In this document: positions 24,688-33,901 of the stretch, in pieces | How positions within the stretch are numbered: the first letter of the stretch is position 1 | How the letters are laid out: each line of letters begins with the position of its first letter | From: Psychrobacillus sp042885655 | GTDB lineage: Bacteria > Bacillota > Bacilli > Bacillales_A > Planococcaceae | Assembly: GCF_042885655.1 (NCBI RefSeq) | Contig: NZ_JBHVRO010000003.1 | Coordinates: 62,001-126,000 of the forward strand | Direction of reading: 5' to 3' | Length of the DNA stretch: 64,000 bases | Made by a program: the position numbers and the translations under genes | The notes under the pieces: generated by a model | The model's database searches: none | Told to the model about the DNA's origin: nothing | Seen by the model: the letters and a program-made list of their open reading frames with translations, nothing else

Positions 24688-25608
24688 ATGGACTTTGTTG
24701 CAATTGATTTTGAAACAGCCAATAGTTTACGGACGAGTGTATGTTCCATTGGAATAGTGCAAGTAAAAGACGGGAAGATAAAAGAAGAGATACATACGTT
24801 GATCAATCCATTAAGTGAGTTTCATTACTACAATACAAAAATTCATGGTATTACAGAAGATATGGTCATGAGTGCTCCAACATTTGAAGAATTTTGGCCA
24901 AATTTTAAAGGATTCGTCGAAAATCAAACAATCATTGCACATAATGCTAGTTTCGATATTAGCGTTCTACGTGCATCATTAACCAACTTTCATGAACCTT
25001 ACCCTAATTTCCAATATGGTTGCTCTTATCAAATCGCAAAGAAAGTTTGGACAAATTTGTATAATCACAAACTTTCTACTTTGGCGAATTATTTAGGCAT
25101 TAGCCTAAGGCATCATGATGCTCTGGAAGATGCTCGAGCAGCGGCTTTAATAACATTAGAGGCTATGCAGAAAACGAGAACAAATTCTGTGCAAGAACTA
25201 TTAAACCTACACAAACTAAAAATAGGCAGCCCAAATCCTACGAAAAAACATCTCACCCGATCAAAACAAAATAAAGAAGATACATCTATGCAATTTCTTG
25301 AAACCGAAGTGAAAATGACGAAAACAAAGCATCCATTTTACGGAGCTAATATTGTGTTCACAGGGAGAATGGTTTCAATGACTAGGATTCAAGCAGCTCA
25401 ACTAGCTGTTAATTGTGGAGCCCAATGTAAGGGTAATGTTGATAGTACTACAAACGTTTTAGTCGTTGGAGACAATGATTTAGTAAAGTATGTACAGGGG
25501 ATTAAAAGTACAAAAATGAAGAAAGTAGAAGAAATGATCAGTCATGGATTACCAATTGAAATCGTCGGAGAACAAGACTTTTTAAGATTAGTTCGATACA
25601 ATTCCTAA
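24688..25608 (+). CDS. DnaQ-like 3'-5' exonuclease with C-terminal BRCT domain
   Basis: A 306-residue protein. The exonuclease domain (residues 1-170) shows DEDDh motifs: DFET (D7, E9), HGITEDM, AHNASFDISVL and HDALEDARAAA. A Lys-rich linker (about 175-215) precedes a BRCT domain (GANIVFTGRMVSMTRIQAAQ, TTNVLVVGDND, IEIVGEQDFLRLV). This architecture resembles the DNA polymerase III epsilon-like exonucleases of Firmicutes that are separate from PolC; proofreading or repair of damaged ends is a likely role. AGAGGAGGAG lies 8 nt before ATG 24688. It stands alone. Confidence 0.9.
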   Translation: MDFVAIDFETANSLRTSVCSIGIVQVKDGKIKEEIHTLINPLSEFHYYNTKIHGITEDMVMSAPTFEEFWPNFKGFVENQTIIAHNASFDISVLRASLTNFHEPYPNFQYGCSYQIAKKVWTNLYNHKLSTLANYLGISLRHHDALEDARAAALITLEAMQKTRTNSVQELLNLHKLKIGSPNPTKKHLTRSKQNKEDTSMQFLETEVKMTKTKHPFYGANIVFTGRMVSMTRIQAAQLAVNCGAQCKGNVDSTTNVLVVGDNDLVKYVQGIKSTKMKKVEEMISHGLPIEIVGEQDFLRLVRYNS

Positions 25609-25659
25609 TAATTGTAAGTATATTAATGCTATAAATTAAAAGGCATTTGCTAGCTATAT

Positions 25660-25882
25660 TGATTATGCTCTTAGCGGTGGGAAATTGCCACCAAAAGTGA
25701 TGCCGGCAGCTCTTTCTCCGAAAATATAATATTCGGTCAAGAATTGGGAAACAAGTGAAGTATAAGTACGAGAAAAGAATATGAAAGAGGCACCCAAAAG
25801 GTGTACTTTTGGGGCCTTCAAATTCTTCAGATAAGAGCTTAGCCACTTTATTCTTTAGCACTTTGGAAAGGCTCTTAAGGTG
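25660..25882. other. Unexplained stretch with consecutive hairpins downstream of argS
   Basis: Between the exonuclease and argS stop codons lie several inverted repeats: GGTGG/CCACC (25676-25692), CCGAA/TTCGG (25718-25736), a 12-13-nt stem (25788-25817) and AAGAGC/GCTCTT (25833-25876). A minus-strand frame crosses the region but has no recognisable product. It may be a structured 3' region of the argS transcript or a decayed repeat. Confidence 0.4.
25788..25817 (-). terminator. Possible argS terminator hairpin
   Basis: AGGCACCCAAAAG / CTTTTGGGGCCT with one bulge and loop GTGTA. On the minus strand it is followed by CTTTCATATTCTTTTC, a weak T-rich tail, 66 bp past the argS stop. Confidence 0.4.
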
Positions 25883-27547
25883 CTACATTTCACTTGGAGC
25901 TTTAATTCCTAAAAGTCGTAGAGCTTCTTCTAATACTATAGCTACTGATTGAACAAGCGCAATGCGATATGGCAAATGACTGGAACTGTTAACGATGTGA
26001 ACATTTCCGTAGAAAGAGTTAAATGATTGCGCTAAATCTATTGAGTACTTTGCCACTAGCGAAGGATCGTACTCATCTGTTGCTCGTCTAACGATGCTAG
26101 GGAATTGTTGAAGTGATTTAATTACTTTCCATTCAAAATCATTTACCACAGTAACATCTATGGTATCGACATCTTGAACTTTTCTTAAAATAGAACATGC
26201 TCTTGCATAAGTATATTGAACATAAGGCGCTGTTTCTCCATCAGTTTGGAGCATTTTCTTCAAATCAAAATCAATGTCATGCTTTCGATGTTGTTTTAAA
26301 TCACTAAAAATAATAGCACCGACTCCTACTTTTTTAGCAACTTCTTTTTTATTTACTAATGAAGGATTCTTTTCTTCTACTGTTCTCTCCGCTAATTGAA
26401 TTGCTTCGTTCAACACTTCTTCTAATAAGATAATCTTGCCTTTCCGAGTTGATAATTTTTTACCGTCTTTTAATATTAATCCGAAAGGAATATGTTGAAG
26501 AGATTCTGACCATTCATATCCCATTTTATTTAATACACTCTTTAACTGAACGAAGTGCAAGCTCTGTTCATTTCCTACAATATACAAAGATTTTTTGAAA
26601 TGATAATTTTTTTTTCGATGAATTGCAGCAGTAATATCTCTTGTTGCATATAGGGTTGCGCCATCAGACTTTTTTATTAAACATGGCGGAATGTTCTCGC
26701 CGACATCTACTACAAGTGCTCCGTCGGACTCCAATAATAAGTTTTTTTGAAGCAACTCCTCCACAATTGGATCCATTTTATCGTTATAATATGCTTCCCC
26801 ATGAAACGAATCAAAAGTTACGCCAAGTAAATCATAGATTTTTTGGAACTCATGTAAGGATTCTGTTCGAAACCAGTCCCAAAGCTCCAACGCGTCTTGT
26901 TCACCATCTTCTAACAATTTAAAAGCTCTTCTACCTTTGTCATTTAATGATTCATCCTTTTCCGCTTCCTCGTGAAAGCGAATATAAAGTTTTAATAATG
27001 ATTGAATGGGAGCTTCTTCGATTTTCTTTTTGTCACCCCATAATCGATAAGCTACAAGTAATTTACCAAACTGAGTACCCCAGTCTCCAAGGTGATTGAT
27101 TTTAACAGGTTGGTATCCACTTTTTTCTAGTAGTAATGCAATAGAGTTTCCAATTACTGTGGATCTCAAATGGCCCATGGAAAAAGGTTTTGCAATGTTT
27201 GGAGAGGACATATCAATTGTTACAACATCGCCATCTCCTAAATTTGTAGAACCATATTGTTTTCCTGCTTTGCGAATTGTATTTAAGATGGTATCGCTAA
27301 ATGATGTTCTTTTCATGAAAATATTCACGTATCCATTTATCGCTTCTACTTTTTCGATGTTTTCATCTTGAATACGAGACGCCAGATCTTGTGCAATTAA
27401 AAAAGGTGACTTTTTTTGTTTTTTAGCAAACGAAAAGCATGGTAAGGAGTAGTCTCCTAAATGTTCATATACGGGTACTTCGATCATATGCTCCTCGATT
27501 AAATCAATGGTGAAATTTTGAAGAATGCTTAATAGTTTCTGTTTCAT
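25883..27547 (-). CDS. argS: Arginyl-tRNA synthetase
   Basis: A 554-residue class I synthetase charging tRNA-Arg. The HIGH-type motif is in SPNIAKPFSMGHLRST, the KMSKS-type motif is GKKLSTRKGK, the N-terminal Add1 region holds HLGDYSLPCFSFAKKQKKSP, and the C-terminal DALR domain contains YVQYTYARACSILRK (tRNA anticodon stack), ending LEEALRLLGIKAPSEM. Length and motif spacing are normal. The ATG has an AGGAGGTG Shine-Dalgarno immediately after the T-box terminator, so expression is controlled by transcription antitermination in response to uncharged tRNA-Arg. It is monocistronic. Confidence 0.97.
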   Translation of the reverse strand: MKQKLLSILQNFTIDLIEEHMIEVPVYEHLGDYSLPCFSFAKKQKKSPFLIAQDLASRIQDENIEKVEAINGYVNIFMKRTSFSDTILNTIRKAGKQYGSTNLGDGDVVTIDMSSPNIAKPFSMGHLRSTVIGNSIALLLEKSGYQPVKINHLGDWGTQFGKLLVAYRLWGDKKKIEEAPIQSLLKLYIRFHEEAEKDESLNDKGRRAFKLLEDGEQDALELWDWFRTESLHEFQKIYDLLGVTFDSFHGEAYYNDKMDPIVEELLQKNLLLESDGALVVDVGENIPPCLIKKSDGATLYATRDITAAIHRKKNYHFKKSLYIVGNEQSLHFVQLKSVLNKMGYEWSESLQHIPFGLILKDGKKLSTRKGKIILLEEVLNEAIQLAERTVEEKNPSLVNKKEVAKKVGVGAIIFSDLKQHRKHDIDFDLKKMLQTDGETAPYVQYTYARACSILRKVQDVDTIDVTVVNDFEWKVIKSLQQFPSIVRRATDEYDPSLVAKYSIDLAQSFNSFYGNVHIVNSSSHLPYRIALVQSVAIVLEEALRLLGIKAPSEM

Positions 27548-27560
27548 CTAAACACCTCCT

Positions 27561-27810
27561 AAAAATAAAAAAGCCCTCGTCTCATAATAAAATGAGACGA
27601 AAGCTTGCACTCCCGCGGTACCACTCAATTTGCCTATTTTAGGCCACTTTCTCCATAACGGTGAGTCTCCGGCAATATGAAAAGTATTAATAAATACTTT
27701 TCATATAAAGCATCTCTAAAGTGCGGTTCACAACTCTTCCTAACTAGGCTCTCACCATCCCTAGCTCGCTTAATTATCCGATGTTGTTACTCTCTTTATC
27801 TTTGATATTG
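27561..27810 (-). promoter_or_regulatory. T-box leader controlling argS, specifier CGC
   Basis: The minus-strand leader contains stem I elements (AGCGAGCTAGGGATGGTGAG, AGAGCCTAG, then GTGAACCGCACTTTAGAG with CGC as the likely specifier codon, an Arg codon). The T-box itself reads GAGTGGTACCGCGGGAG, and a terminator CGTCTCAT...ATGAGACGAGGGC is followed by TTTTTTATTTTT. The T-box overlaps the alternative antiterminator. Uncharged tRNA-Arg pairing at CGC and UGG would favour read-through into argS. A long AT-rich hairpin (GAAAAGTATT...AATACTTTTC) sits between stem I and the antiterminator. Confidence 0.93.
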
Positions 27811-27816
27811 TATTTG

Positions 27817-27845
27817 AATTTATCAAATAGAAAAGTAATTGTCAA
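27817..27845 (-). promoter_or_regulatory. Sigma-A promoter of the argS T-box transcript
   Basis: TTGACA-N17-TAAATT on the minus strand, with a perfect -35, placing the transcript start near 27810, just before stem I of the T-box. Confidence 0.75.
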
Positions 27846-27996
27846 TAAAATTAGTTAGTTTCAGGAAGACTGAAACGCAAATTTCATTTAAGCCTTTTAA
27901 TTTCGCTTCGGAATAAAATTTGTACTCTATTTTCAGTAATATTTCATTTTTGTTTTTTATAATGAATTTAAATCTACTAAAAGGAGCCTAATATTT

Positions 27997-28464
27997 ATGC
28001 CTTTACATCCGCTGATTGTTCATTTTCCAATTGCTCTTCTAGTTCTAGGTGGCATTATTGAAATTGTGAATGTATATCGAAAGAGTGACTTTTGGAACAA
28101 GGTTGGTACGGTTTTAATTATAATTGGTGTGATTACTGGAGTTTTTAGTTTGCTTACAGGAGATGGGGCAGAAGGATTTGCGTATGAACATTGGGGAAGA
28201 TCCATACACGATACAGTCGAGTTACACTCATTACTAGCAAATATTTCGGTCATTATTTTTGGATTGTTAGCAGTAATAAAAATTTTATTTAAACATCCAA
28301 ATACTAAATTTCAAATTCTTAAAAACATAACTGTAAGAAAAGGGTTAATAACCGTTCTGATCGTAATATTAAGTATTTCAGGTATCACTACATTAGCTAC
28401 TACTGGTCATTTAGGTGGAAAAATTGTTTATGAAAATCAAACGATAACTAAAAATACTAAGTAA
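27997..28464 (+). CDS. DUF2231-type membrane protein
   Basis: A 155-residue protein with four membrane segments. The N-terminus MPLHPLIVHFPIALLVLGGI is the DUF2231 hallmark, with the paired histidines of HPLIVHFP. A second conserved His region lies in DTVELHSLLANISVIIFG. Histidines near membrane faces suggest heme or metal binding in this family, but no activity is established. AAAGGAG precedes ATG 27997. It stands alone with its own terminator. Confidence 0.8.
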   Translation: MPLHPLIVHFPIALLVLGGIIEIVNVYRKSDFWNKVGTVLIIIGVITGVFSLLTGDGAEGFAYEHWGRSIHDTVELHSLLANISVIIFGLLAVIKILFKHPNTKFQILKNITVRKGLITVLIVILSISGITTLATTGHLGGKIVYENQTITKNTK

Positions 28465-28481
28465 TGCCCAGTGAAATAAGA

Positions 28482-28525
28482 AAGACTTTCCAACTAGTTT
28501 AAAAACTTTTGGAAGGTCTTTTTTT
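28482..28525 (+). terminator. Terminator after the DUF2231 gene
   Basis: Stem AAGACTTTCCAA / TTGGAAGGTCTT (one G-T), AT-rich loop and a run of seven T residues. Confidence 0.9.
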
Positions 28526-28562
28526 AAAAAAATTATATAAAGTTTTTATGCCGTGAAAGGGT

Positions 28563-28745
28563 TAATTTCCGCTTCAGGCGGACGCTTTCGGGGCAAGCAT
28601 CAAGCCGATTCGGGCAAACACGACGTTGGTCACAAAGGCGTTGCCACACGATGTGGCGCTCTTAGCCTTTGAACAATTGAACGCTCCGTCCAGGGTCTTG
28701 ATTTGCTTGCTAATCTCCTAGGAGTCGCTGCCTTCCGCTTCAATC
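28563..28745. repeat. Mosaic intergenic repeat with inverted core
   Basis: Begins TTTCCGCTTCAGGCGGACGC like an A block, then carries the A-block core in opposite orientation: GACGTTGGTCACAAAGGCG, TTGCCACACGATGTGGCGCT, CTTAGCC. It closes with CTCCTAGGAGTCGCTGCC and TTCCGCTTC. The inverted core shows that the repeat is modular rather than a simple unit. The 28465-29237 gap holds this, a terminator before it and a lone hairpin at 28866-28896; no gene is supported. Confidence 0.7.
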
Positions 28746-28865
28746 AACAGTGCAAATAATAAAGGCAATATGCATAATCGAAATAATGAACTGGTACTTT
28801 TCTTTGTTTATCTGGCAAGCGAAAACAGAGAAAAATAGATAGCATCTACCGATAAAGAAGTGAAG

Positions 28866-28896
28866 AGCTTCCGAAATGGTATCTTCGGAAGCTTTT
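28866..28896. terminator. Orphan terminator-like hairpin
   Basis: AGCTTCCGAA / TTCGGAAGCTT with an 8-nt loop and TT(T) after it; also T-rich on the minus side. No intact gene precedes it on either strand, so it may mark a deleted gene. A 68-codon minus-strand frame beside it has no recognisable product. Confidence 0.45.
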
Positions 28897-29237
28897 AAGA
28901 GAGTAGGGAAGAATTTTTTCTCTAATTAGCCAAACCAAACGCATCATGTCCTCACAAATTCCAAGAGGGCGACGGACAAACATCCACCACAAGATTATCG
29001 AAAAAGTGTAGCCAATGTTTCGTCCAAAGCACTCTAGAAATAGTGAAGACAAGATGCACTTTAAGGACGCTTGTGTTTTTCTTATAAACTAATTACACAC
29101 CCTTTAATAATTTGCTCAAGTGGAGAAGAGAGAGCTTGATCTATATTTAAAATAGGGATGGAATCTTCCTTTTAATTATCAGAATATAAAGATACAATAT
29201 AGATTAGAAGAGTTATGAAAATGAAAGGGGTTTGGTT

Positions 29238-30080
29238 ATGACATTTTCTATTGTTGGATTTGATCCACAAACAAAAGAATTAGGAGTAGCGGTAGCATCA
29301 AAATTTTTAAGTGTCGGAGCTGTTGTTCCGTTTGCAAAAGCAGGAGTAGGGGCAATAGCTACACAATCATGGGCAAACTTAGATTATGGAAAGAACGGCT
29401 TGGAGATGCTCGAAAAAGGTATGACTCCTGATGAAGTTCTCAAAGTGCTCGTTCAAAATGATGATAAATCCGGTTCAAGACAAGTAGGAATTGTAGACGC
29501 AAGTGGGCAAAGTATTACGTTCACTGGCGAGGATTGTTTTGACTGGGCAGGTGGTTTTGCAGGAGAGAACTTTGCTGCTCAAGGAAATATATTAGTAGAT
29601 CAAGATACTGTTGAGGCTATGAAAACAACATTTATACAAACAGAAGGTTCATTAGCAGAACGTTTACTAGCTGCACTACATGCTGGAGATATCGCAGGTG
29701 GCGATAGCAGAGGAAAACAGTCTGCAGCATTATTGATCGTAAAAGAGAACGGTAGCTATGGAGGATATAATGATCGTTATATAGACTTGAGAGTGGACGA
29801 CCATGAAGACCCTGTCCAAGAATTAGCCAGATTGTTAAAATTGCACCAGCTTTATTTTGAGGCAACATTATTGGAAGATGTAGTGGCAATAGAAGGTGAA
29901 CTGGCAGAAGAACTTCAAAATCTATTATATGAAAACGGTCATTTGAACCGTGATTTAACAGAACATGATGATTTGTTGGATGCAGTTCAGTCGTATCATC
30001 TTATTGAAAACTTTGATGAACGAGTACAAACAAGAGGCTTAATTGATACAAAAGTAGTGGAGTATATGCGAATTAAATAA
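29238..30080 (+). CDS. DUF1028 family protein (predicted Ntn-hydrolase fold)
   Basis: A 280-residue protein of the DUF1028 family: TFSIVGFDPQTKELGVAVAS, GAVVPFAKAGVGAIATQSWA, YGKNGLEMLEKGMTPDEVL, RQVGIVDASG and GDSRGKQSAALLIVKENGSY with DRYIDLRVDDH. The N-terminal T-F-S after Met fits a family related to Ntn hydrolases, where residue 2 would be the nucleophile. Some homologues are annotated as peptidoglycan-binding or amidase-like without firm proof. I use ATG 29238, 7 nt after AAAGGGG, not the TTG at 29232. Confidence 0.88.
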   Translation: MTFSIVGFDPQTKELGVAVASKFLSVGAVVPFAKAGVGAIATQSWANLDYGKNGLEMLEKGMTPDEVLKVLVQNDDKSGSRQVGIVDASGQSITFTGEDCFDWAGGFAGENFAAQGNILVDQDTVEAMKTTFIQTEGSLAERLLAALHAGDIAGGDSRGKQSAALLIVKENGSYGGYNDRYIDLRVDDHEDPVQELARLLKLHQLYFEATLLEDVVAIEGELAEELQNLLYENGHLNRDLTEHDDLLDAVQSYHLIENFDERVQTRGLIDTKVVEYMRIK

Positions 30081-30093
30081 AAGTAATAAAAAC

Positions 30094-30130
30094 AAGATCT
30101 GACCAACTAAAAACGGTCAGATCTTGCTTT
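30094..30130 (+). terminator. Terminator after the DUF1028 gene
   Basis: Perfect 11-bp stem AAGATCTGACC / GGTCAGATCTT, then GCTTT. The T-run is weak, so read-through is possible. Confidence 0.7.
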
Positions 30131-30178
30131 CATGTAGGAATTGAATAAACTAGGTGATTTCTAATATCAGCTTTATTA

Positions 30179-33100
30179 TTATTTCAAATTCTTAAACTTC
30201 CATTTCTTTGATTTTGAATCATAATATGCACCTTCAACCGACTGTTTTTTGCCTTCTATAACGATAACGAAATAATCTTTAAAAGTTGATGTTATCTGCT
30301 TATTGTTTCCATCAAGAAAAGCAATATCCTCTAGTTTTAGGTCGTCTTTTATTTTGTCTTTATTTTTTTCTTTTAATAATCCAGGTGGAACATGATAATT
30401 TAGGTGGAGTGTAAATTCACCATGTGTAGCAAGGATATCAAAGTTTTCAGCGGTAATCGTGAATGAACCATTCATTAGTTTAATTACTACATCTTTATTT
30501 ACCTTTTCAATTTTACTTACAGCATCTTCTGTGAAACGAATATAAACGTTTCCAGCATCGTGTAGTACAGCTCCATCTACCGTAATTACAGATTTAGAGG
30601 TATCCACTTCATCAGAAGTTATGATTACTTCGCCAGCTTTTGCTGATTGCACAGAAACTTCGATAGAAACTTTACTTTCTCCATAAGTTGCAGTTATTAC
30701 GGTTTTTCCATCTGCTTTAGCGGTAACAATGCCTTTTTCTACTGAAAGGATTTTTGTGTTAAATCCACTATAAGTTGCATCTGATGTCACGTCTTTAATG
30801 GAAGTAGAGCCGTCGTGTTTTGTTGTTGTTTCAGTTAACTTAATAGTTTCAGATTGACCTGCTTCTAATACCAACGATGTTTTATTAGCAGAAAGTGTAT
30901 ACGTATTAGGTTTGTTAAACTCCACTTGGATCAGCACTGGGTCATGGTCAGATGCACGACCGTGAATGTCCATGTAGTTTGCGTTGATATGAATCATGTC
31001 TACTTTCGTATAATCTGCTAAGTTATTTGTTACCAAAATATGATCTAGCACTTGATTGTTTCCTTGATAGTAATAAGAGAAGCGTTTCCCCGCAGGTACT
31101 TTTTCTACCATATTAGTTAATATTCCACCTTTTAAAGCGGCAAGTGTTGGAGTGAATTCATAATCATTCATATCTCCAGCAACAATTATTTTAAGATTAG
31201 GATCTTTTGCTTGTCCTTTTTTAATAAAGTTGTTGATCATAGTTGCTAGTTCAATACGCTGTGCTTCCGAACCTAAAAACGGAGGTTGATGTTTTCCAAA
31301 TAAAGGTTGGTCTCCACCCTTAGAGTTTAGATGTGCTCCAATTACAACTACTTTTTCCCCTTGGAAATCAAATTGGGCTGCAAGCGGTTTACGTGTGTTT
31401 GCTTGTGGTAAATCAAGAATGCGTCCAGGATTTAAAGTTAAATTACCTTCTTCGTCCCACTCCACTTTGTCTGTGGAACTACCTTTTGTTCCTTCTACTA
31501 ATGTAACGCGTTGTGGATTATATAAGTATCCCACTCGAATGTTCCCACCAGGTTGTCCACCATCTTGGTTATACTCAGGAGCAATATCTGTCCATTTGTA
31601 GACTGGTCCACCAGCTGCGGTAATTGCCGCAATTAAGCGCTCATAACTAGCGGATGCATCTGTTTTTCCAGACTCTATAGGTCCGTCATTATCTTGAACT
31701 TCTACTAATGTAATAATGTCCGGAGATTTCATGTTTTCCACAAAAGATTTCGCGATTTTCTCTACTTTTTCATCAGGTGTATTTTCTTTATTTGTAGAGA
31801 AATTTTCAATATTGTATGAAGCAACTGTTAGTTTATCATCGGTAGGTTTAATATCAGTTACAACAACTGGCTTTTCGATACGATTGATTGGAGGAAGAGA
31901 AGCTTCACTAGTCCATAATTTGAAGTTTCCGAAACTAAAGCCCATTACTCCTACAATATTTCCAGTAAAATAGTCGCCAGATTTTGCATCATATTTGTCA
32001 TTGCCAATATCTATCGTAACTCGTTCTGGATTGTAATCATTTGGAGAAATATTAATTCCTCCTAGGACATTGAATGTTGTATTAGGAGAGTTTTCCGCTA
32101 CTACAACAATCTCTCCATGCCCTTGTGGTCCAACGACCTTAGCATTTGGTACGGCAATTCTCATTAATTCAACGGACTCCCAGAAATCAATACCATCTTC
32201 TTCTGGATCAAATGATGTTAAACCGTCATTGTCAATAATTTCAGATGGGGGGAAAATATCTTGTCCAATTACTAATGGAGCAGGTAGTTCTGCGATTCCA
32301 GTCTTTACAGCAGAGGTTGCGCGAATTCGTGTGATTGGAAGGTCATTTTCTTTCATATCTGAATACCCTGCGTAATACCATTCTTCCACAGTACCTGCTA
32401 CTGTAACTAAGTCACCAACTTTGAATCCGTTAGCGGCTTTATTGACAATTATCGCTTCAGAAGTTGTGTTGTCATTATCCGGATGGATATCTTGGATGAC
32501 AAAGTTTGCAGAATTGTAAAGGTGAGTTACAACTCCCGTTATATTCTGAACAGTTGCTCCTTCGTACTCTGAGAAGTGTCCTCGTCCTTGAATGTCTCGT
32601 ATTACCAAGTCATGTGATTTAAGTACGTTATAAGTGAATGAGAAAACTTCTGAAGTAGTATCACTTACTGCAATTGCTTTAATAGTTGTATCTTTTATTA
32701 AGTTTATTGGTGCTGTGTATTTAGTACTTGTAGATGTCGGAGTTGAACCATCCACTGTGTAAAATATTGTAGCATTTTCAATTGGTGTAATTAATTTGAT
32801 TTGTGTTCCTTCAGATACTGTTCCAGGTAAGATATCAGTATAAACTGCAGGTTTGTTTACTAGGTCAAAGCTTTCGAGTCCAAGAGTTTTTACTTGATAT
32901 GTTGTGTTGAACTTAGAAGCGATTCCAGATACATTAACTGAATCACCTTCTTTAAAAAGTTTTTCAAATGTAATGAAATCTAGCCCATTTCGGTTGTCGT
33001 TTCGAATAATAACAGATTCACCGTTTTCATGAGTTGCAGTGAATTCAAATGTTCCAAAGTCGTTTGTTTTGATTAGGTTTGTAATTTTTACATTGTTTAA

Positions 33101-33901
33101 TTGAATTCGTTCACCTTGCGTCTCTTCATTCACACCGGCAGGCGTAATTACTTGTATTTCAGGGAGTTCATTTCCTGAAGAAATTTTCGTGATTTTAGTA
33201 GGTTGAATTTGAAGCTCCCCGCTATATGGGCTTACTTTTCCTTCAAGCTCTACTATATCTCCAGGAGTCACATCTGCGTTAGATGTAAATGCATAAATCC
33301 CAGCTGTATTGTCTTGGAGGTAAAATGCTTTCCCTCCCCAGAATCCAATGTCAGTTGTTACAGTCCCTTTAATTTTTATTAATTTATTTGTATCTGATAC
33401 TGCACGGGCAGCAACGATAGTGTCCATTACTTCTACTTCAGAAGTAGGAGGGGGTGTTTCACCTTCAGAAATGATTGTAAATGCACTAGCATTTCTTAAG
33501 CCTGGCACCGAGAAATAGGCAGAAAGTGTACCAGTGATTGTCACTTTACTTTTAAATAAACTAGGATTATCAACTAAATTTAATCCTGTTCGAACAGAAC
33601 CGGTTGGCAACTGTACAGGTAAAATTTTTGTTGGATCGGTTTCATTAGGAGAATCGGCAAGACCGATATTTGTATTTACTGTAAAAGGTGCTTCTTGATC
33701 GTAAGAAGTTCCAGAGCTTGCTGTACCCACAATGAATCCTTTAACCGTTGAGGTACCCGAATTATTCGCAATAGCTTCGGCAACCGTTATAGACTCAGCA
33801 GCTTGTACATTTGATACAGTAACAAATGGTAAAAATACTGACATTACTAATAATAAAGATAGAGCTATCTTACAGAAAGAATGTTTCCAATTTTTCGTCA
33901 T
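30179..33901 (-). CDS. Large secreted multidomain nuclease/phosphatase (EEP superfamily)
   Basis: A 1240-residue protein. A signal peptide (KIALSLLLVMSVFLPFVTVS, cut after VQAA) is followed by two OB-fold-like domains (about 35-150, DUF6359-type; about 155-330), a chitobiase-type FN3-like segment (IFYTVDGSTPTSTSTKY, about 360-435), a third OB-type domain and the catalytic endonuclease/exonuclease/phosphatase domain from about 690 to 1010. That domain shows LTVASYNIENF, TLVEVQD, IGAHLNSKGGD, VAGDMNDYEF and ASDHDPVLI. A Big-like domain (about 1015-1090) and an unknown C-terminal domain end the protein. It resembles B. subtilis YhcR and ExeM-type extracellular nucleases that scavenge DNA/RNA, but has no LPXTG motif or SLH domain, so it is probably released. 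Confidence 0.88.
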   Translation of the reverse strand: MTKNWKHSFCKIALSLLLVMSVFLPFVTVSNVQAAESITVAEAIANNSGTSTVKGFIVGTASSGTSYDQEAPFTVNTNIGLADSPNETDPTKILPVQLPTGSVRTGLNLVDNPSLFKSKVTITGTLSAYFSVPGLRNASAFTIISEGETPPPTSEVEVMDTIVAARAVSDTNKLIKIKGTVTTDIGFWGGKAFYLQDNTAGIYAFTSNADVTPGDIVELEGKVSPYSGELQIQPTKITKISSGNELPEIQVITPAGVNEETQGERIQLNNVKITNLIKTNDFGTFEFTATHENGESVIIRNDNRNGLDFITFEKLFKEGDSVNVSGIASKFNTTYQVKTLGLESFDLVNKPAVYTDILPGTVSEGTQIKLITPIENATIFYTVDGSTPTSTSTKYTAPINLIKDTTIKAIAVSDTTSEVFSFTYNVLKSHDLVIRDIQGRGHFSEYEGATVQNITGVVTHLYNSANFVIQDIHPDNDNTTSEAIIVNKAANGFKVGDLVTVAGTVEEWYYAGYSDMKENDLPITRIRATSAVKTGIAELPAPLVIGQDIFPPSEIIDNDGLTSFDPEEDGIDFWESVELMRIAVPNAKVVGPQGHGEIVVVAENSPNTTFNVLGGINISPNDYNPERVTIDIGNDKYDAKSGDYFTGNIVGVMGFSFGNFKLWTSEASLPPINRIEKPVVVTDIKPTDDKLTVASYNIENFSTNKENTPDEKVEKIAKSFVENMKSPDIITLVEVQDNDGPIESGKTDASASYERLIAAITAAGGPVYKWTDIAPEYNQDGGQPGGNIRVGYLYNPQRVTLVEGTKGSSTDKVEWDEEGNLTLNPGRILDLPQANTRKPLAAQFDFQGEKVVVIGAHLNSKGGDQPLFGKHQPPFLGSEAQRIELATMINNFIKKGQAKDPNLKIIVAGDMNDYEFTPTLAALKGGILTNMVEKVPAGKRFSYYYQGNNQVLDHILVTNNLADYTKVDMIHINANYMDIHGRASDHDPVLIQVEFNKPNTYTLSANKTSLVLEAGQSETIKLTETTTKHDGSTSIKDVTSDATYSGFNTKILSVEKGIVTAKADGKTVITATYGESKVSIEVSVQSAKAGEVIITSDEVDTSKSVITVDGAVLHDAGNVYIRFTEDAVSKIEKVNKDVVIKLMNGSFTITAENFDILATHGEFTLHLNYHVPPGLLKEKNKDKIKDDLKLEDIAFLDGNNKQITSTFKDYFVIVIEGKKQSVEGAYYDSKSKKWKFKNLK

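Noticed and set aside
25538..25861. 107-codon minus-strand frame after argS
   Set aside because: It runs through hairpins and into the exonuclease gene; the composition is Phe/Leu/Ile-rich like translated non-coding AT-rich DNA.
28846..29052. 68-codon minus-strand frame
   Set aside because: No Shine-Dalgarno, no recognisable product, and it contains the orphan hairpin. It might be the rest of a lost gene, but the sequence does not prove it.
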